Shown piece by piece: positions 20,761 to 23,626 of a stretch of 23,626 nt of DNA (position 1 is the first letter of the stretch; each line of letters starts with the position of its first letter). The stretch spans positions 1 through 23,626 of the IMG/VR virus record IMGVR_UViG_3300025684_000071; one strand, given 5' to 3'. The notes beneath the pieces were generated by a model. The model searched no databases. It saw nothing but the letters and a program-made list of their open reading frames with translations, and was not told the DNA's origin. Origin of the DNA: a virus. The position numbers and the translations under genes are program-made.

Positions 20761-21270
20761 ATGGCGAAATCATATTTTAACATAGAAATTCAACGTACTA
20801 ATGGACCCTATCCAAAAAACCGATATGGGATCGTTTTAAAGCCACTCATGAAGCTATATAGAAAATTCCTAGTAGAACATCGCCATATAAAGGAATGGTC
20901 TCAGAATGATCAATTTATACACTGTGTGCTACGTATGCAAAGACCTGCTGTTAAAAACAGCAGTATGTTAAAAACTTACTTTGATTGGGAAAGTCTTACT
21001 CCAGTATCTAAGGTACAATTACATCAAAATTATAACGAAGTAGATTGGGTTTGTGCAATTAGTCTAAAACCAATAAGGGCCAAGTTTATGAACTTTGACC
21101 CTAAGAACTTTCTACATCCAGAATACTATGATGTTTTAGATGCTCCAATGATTGACAGTAGAATACTTAAATCTTCTGTTGAGTTTCGCCATAAATGTAA
21201 AAAACTCCTGCTCGCAGAACGAGAGGAGTTTCTTAAACTTGCTAAAAAGAACGCTAAGCGCTCTCTTTAA
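20761..21270 (+). CDS. Hypothetical 169-aa protein, the only plus-strand gene
   Basis: A basic protein with many aromatic residues. It has a strand-like start (SYFNIEIQRTNGPYPKNRYG), a helical stretch (LKPLMKLYRKFLVEHRHIKEW), a central part with VDWVCAISLKPIRAKF, and a Lys-rich helical end (KKLLLAEREEFLKLAKKNAKR). There is no signal peptide. I do not recognise the family. ATG 20761 is the natural start, opposite the clamp loader gene across a 61-base divergent region. It is convergent with the 729-aa gene, with a 2-base gap, and its 3' end holds the terminator for that gene. Orientation opposite to all others suggests separate timing or a recent acquisition. Confidence 0.65.
   Translation: MAKSYFNIEIQRTNGPYPKNRYGIVLKPLMKLYRKFLVEHRHIKEWSQNDQFIHCVLRMQRPAVKNSSMLKTYFDWESLTPVSKVQLHQNYNEVDWVCAISLKPIRAKFMNFDPKNFLHPEYYDVLDAPMIDSRILKSSVEFRHKCKKLLLAEREEFLKLAKKNAKRSL
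21199..21231 (-). terminator. Terminator of the 729-aa gene, inside a convergent gene
   Basis: Arms AAACTCCTGCTCG (21202-21214) and CGAGAGGAGTTT (21220-21231) pair over 12 bp with one bulged base and loop CAGAA. On the minus strand the stem is followed by six T (21199-21204 on plus). It lies about 42 bases past the 729-aa gene stop, within the last codons of the plus-strand gene. Confidence 0.75.
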
Positions 21271-21272
21271 TC

Positions 21273-23462
21273 TTACATTAATCTTGCGAATTTTTGTGCA
21301 ATTGTTAAACCTTCATCTAATTTAATAGTTTTAGGTAATTCCTTTGCTTCTTCTACAAATTCTTCAGCGTTTTCTTCGTCTTCTTTAGAAACATCTTCTA
21401 CAGGATATTCTTCATCACCTACTTTAAATGTTTTTTCGCCTTTTGCAATTGCTTCTGCTCTTGCAGCACCGAATTGATTTCCTTCTTCAACTTCTTCAAC
21501 TTCTTCAGCTTCTTTAATACCTAAGAACTCAGCAGCAGCTGCTTTTAATTCATCGTAAGTGTATTTGCCTGTTAGTGCGTCATCTAATATAGTTCCACCG
21601 TTTTTGCCGCCAGTAGCATATAACGATACGTGATCAAATCCTAACCAATCACCACCACCAAATTTATCTTTAGGGTTTAAACCTAACTCTAATGATAGTG
21701 TTGCTGCAAGAGATTGTCTTCCTAAGAATTGATCGTTGTAACCTAACTTACCAGCTTTAATATAACCCGATGCGTTTACTGCTTCACTAACATCTGTACC
21801 ACTTACTGTTGCAGCAGATGAGCTATCATCTAATTTAGCCCAGTATGTATCTTCACCAGTATCATTACCTGCTGCATCCTTAGCTTTAAAAGGTCCTTGC
21901 TTGTCTTTATACTTAGCTTTTTCTGTATCACTACCATCTTCACCAGTGACTGGCACCATCTCATTTACTTCTTCTTTTGTAAGAGGGCCTGTGAAAGTAC
22001 CAAAAGTCTCTCCAATAGCTTCTTCAGCTACTTCTTCAACAGTTTTAGATTCATCAGTATCGGTACTGTAATCAATTTCTTTACCAACAGTTACTACATC
22101 GTCATCAGAACCATCTTCTTTTTTACCTGTGAAATCTTGTTCGCCTTCATATCTAGGCTTTTGTTCTTCTTCTCCAGTGTCTGGATTAGTAACTGGTACT
22201 GTAGCACCTTTGTCTGTAATAACTTTAAAACCTTCATTATCTGCGATAAAATCGTCAGCTAATTGCTGTGATGTTTTTTCATCTTCTTCATCTTCACTAC
22301 CACCAACCATAGTTTTAATTTCTTTATACTTATCTTGTAATTCAGATTCTCTTTCAGTAAAATCCGATAATGCTGAATCTGCATCTTGGTCATCTTCATA
22401 GCCAAATGCATCTTTCATAGTTTTCTTACTTAATTTATCCTGTGCATCTCCTAGATTTTTAGAAGCATTTTGTGCAGCTTTCTTTTCTTCAGGTGTTGAT
22501 TCTTCAGTTAAATTTAAGGCTGAACTTAATTCGCTATATGCTTTATTCCAAGTATTAAGTTTTTCTAATGCTGCTTTTTCATCGCCAGTTGCGTTGGCAA
22601 TATCAGCATCTAATTTTTCCTGCTCTCTTCTTGCTCTTTCTATTGATTTTTTTAATTGCTCATCCTTTTCAGCTGCCTCTTTTTTAGCACGTTCTTTTGT
22701 TGAATCCTCTAATTTTTTAATTCTTTCAGGATCTTCAATAAAGTCATCCCATGCTTTTCTATCAATGGCAATATACTTATCTTCTATTTTTCTATCTATT
22801 TGTAGTCTCATGCCGTCCCATTTAGCTGATAAAATAGGAGATTCTATTTTATTATCACCTGTTAATTTAGTAAGAGCAGAACCTGCATCTGTAATATCTC
22901 TATCGAATTTCTTATCTGCATCTTCTTTACTTCTATCAATCTTAGCTACAACTTGTGTTTTGAGAGCCTCTAATTTTGTATCTCTCATTTCTCTTTGTTG
23001 TTTCTTTTGCGCTGGATCCTCAAGAGCATCAATTTTAGCATTCATTGCTTCTTTAGCTTTATCCATTTGCTTAGCAACTAGTTCTTCCTTTTTCTCTGCA
23101 AATTTTAAACCAAAAGTTTTCTTATCCGTTTCTAATTTAGCTTTATTATCTGCCATTTTTGGATATGTTGATGCTAATTTAGCCAAAGAACCCATAGACT
23201 TAAACATTTTCATTAAACTTTCAGCTGCACTCTCATTAATTAATATAGTTTCATTATATTCATTAATAAAGTTTTCAGTAATCTGAGCCGAAAGAGTTTC
23301 TAGATTAGTTAGGATAGCATCAACATCAGCAATAACTTCAGTTCTAATAGCCTCTCCAGTTTTAGTTTCTGTTTTAACCTCGGCCTTGACCTCAGTATTT
23401 ACTTTAGCGTTAGATTGAGCGTCGAATTCCTCAAGTAACATTAATTTTTTACGTAGTTTCAT
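21273..23462 (-). CDS. Large acidic coiled-coil protein, probable virion or head component
   Basis: At 729 aa it is highly charged and acidic. Residues 1-30 are basic and hydrophobic, then comes EVKAEVKTETKTGEAIRTEV. Residues about 100-330 are long Lys/Glu helix with few gaps (coiled coil), and 360-560 are disordered, rich in Asp, Glu, Ser and Thr. A small Gly-containing domain lies at about 580-640 (KFGGGDWLGFDHVSLYATGG) and the end is KLDEGLTIAQKFARLM. The N-terminus MKLRKKLMLLEEFDAQ resembles, weakly, the targeting peptides of T4 internal head proteins (ending EEF or QEF). A late motif precedes it and a terminator follows, so it is a single late unit. Function is not established; a prohead core or internal protein is the first guess. 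Confidence 0.6.
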   Translation of the reverse strand: MKLRKKLMLLEEFDAQSNAKVNTEVKAEVKTETKTGEAIRTEVIADVDAILTNLETLSAQITENFINEYNETILINESAAESLMKMFKSMGSLAKLASTYPKMADNKAKLETDKKTFGLKFAEKKEELVAKQMDKAKEAMNAKIDALEDPAQKKQQREMRDTKLEALKTQVVAKIDRSKEDADKKFDRDITDAGSALTKLTGDNKIESPILSAKWDGMRLQIDRKIEDKYIAIDRKAWDDFIEDPERIKKLEDSTKERAKKEAAEKDEQLKKSIERARREQEKLDADIANATGDEKAALEKLNTWNKAYSELSSALNLTEESTPEEKKAAQNASKNLGDAQDKLSKKTMKDAFGYEDDQDADSALSDFTERESELQDKYKEIKTMVGGSEDEEDEKTSQQLADDFIADNEGFKVITDKGATVPVTNPDTGEEEQKPRYEGEQDFTGKKEDGSDDDVVTVGKEIDYSTDTDESKTVEEVAEEAIGETFGTFTGPLTKEEVNEMVPVTGEDGSDTEKAKYKDKQGPFKAKDAAGNDTGEDTYWAKLDDSSSAATVSGTDVSEAVNASGYIKAGKLGYNDQFLGRQSLAATLSLELGLNPKDKFGGGDWLGFDHVSLYATGGKNGGTILDDALTGKYTYDELKAAAAEFLGIKEAEEVEEVEEGNQFGAARAEAIAKGEKTFKVGDEEYPVEDVSKEDEENAEEFVEEAKELPKTIKLDEGLTIAQKFARLM

Positions 23463-23499
23463 ATTGTTTACTTTTTTGTTTAATGTAAGTATTATTAGA

Positions 23500-23508
23500 T
23501 TATATATC
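23500..23508 (-). promoter_or_regulatory. Late promoter motif GATATATAA (729-aa protein)
   Basis: Exact match on minus, 37 bases between the motif and the ATG and about 30 bases after the terminator at 23536-23565. It begins a new transcription unit. Confidence 0.6.
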
Positions 23509-23535
23509 CCCTTTATTTTTTGTTTTCTACAAAAT

Positions 23536-23565
23536 AAAAAAAGGCCTCCCGATTGGGAGGCCTTT
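23536..23565 (-). terminator. Strong intrinsic terminator of an upstream gene beyond the edge
   Basis: Perfect 11-bp arms AAAGGCCTCCC and GGGAGGCCTTT with loop GATT, followed on minus by seven T (23536-23542). It ends a minus-strand transcript from the right. The last 60 bases of the window show no reading frame that can be assigned with confidence; possible stops lie at 23615-23617 or near 23604. Confidence 0.88.
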
Positions 23566-23626
23566 CTATAAAATATATTCTAATTGTTAGAGTATAACTT
23601 CATCTAATTAAAGATTAAAGTGCTAC

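Noticed and set aside
22594-23286. 230-aa open frame on plus opposite the 729-aa gene, and similar long plus frames inside the tape measure and sheath genes
   Set aside because: They are antisense shadows of Lys/Glu- or Ala-rich genes. Composition is low in complexity, there are no starts with leaders, and the minus frames are clearly the real ones.
1-23626. tRNA, rRNA, CRISPR array or insertion sequence
   Set aside because: No cloverleaf, repeat-spacer array, terminal inverted repeats or transposase was found by reading both strands; gaps between genes are under 170 bases.

Overview
The window is part of the genome of a contractile-tailed (myovirus-type), T4-related phage. The best evidence is the run small terminase, large terminase (gp17-like), tail sheath (gp18-like), tail tube (gp19-like), which keeps the T4 order, together with a T4-type clamp loader ATPase (gp44-like, 318 aa) and a T4-RNase-H/FEN-type 5' nuclease. 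The DNA is AT-rich by eye and tightly packed. Nearly everything is on the minus strand; only one gene (20761-21270) is on plus. Most start codons have A-rich leaders and no good Shine-Dalgarno sequence. That fits a Bacteroidota host, but the host call is an inference.

Layout, read in the minus-strand direction from the right end. (1) 23536-23565 is a terminator for a gene beyond the edge. A large acidic, coiled-coil, probable structural protein follows (21273-23462); its own terminator lies inside the end of the convergent plus-strand gene. (2) 17757-20699 is a replication block: clamp loader ATPase, a 55-bp regulatory repeat, 5' nuclease, a 53-aa ORF, and a 144-aa protein that may be the missing clamp loader small subunit. 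(3) 7558-17776 is the late block: an unknown 216-aa protein, a 644-aa virion protein with a lectin-like end, terminase pair, sheath, tube, a small ribbon-helix-helix-like protein, and a gp26-like baseplate/tail-assembly protein whose gene appears to continue by a +1 frameshift. (4) 3348-7435 holds a 1113-aa tape measure protein built from tandem hydrophobic hairpins, plus a disordered partner. (5) 1-3300 holds small accessory genes (KTSC-domain protein, membrane coiled-coil protein, Cys-rich miniproteins) and an operon with a zincless Fpg/Nei-type DNA glycosylase.

Two regulatory systems can be read directly. The exact 9-mer GATATATAA precedes five late genes (729-aa protein, 644-aa protein, small terminase, sheath, tube), and a one-base variant precedes the tape measure gene; this is probably the phage late promoter. 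A near-identical 55-bp repeat (54/55), containing an 11-bp inverted repeat, lies only upstream of the nuclease gene and the glycosylase operon; it is probably an early/middle promoter or operator. The divergent gap at 20700-20760 holds an 8-bp inverted repeat whose arms each read CCATATAA outward.

The most novel points are the candidate RF2-like +1 frameshift site (CTT CTT TAA G) linking the gp26-like gene to a 73-aa extension, the 55-bp repeat, and the hairpin-repeat tape measure. There are no rRNA, tRNA, CRISPR or insertion-sequence signals that I can support, and no gene-free stretch over 300 bases.
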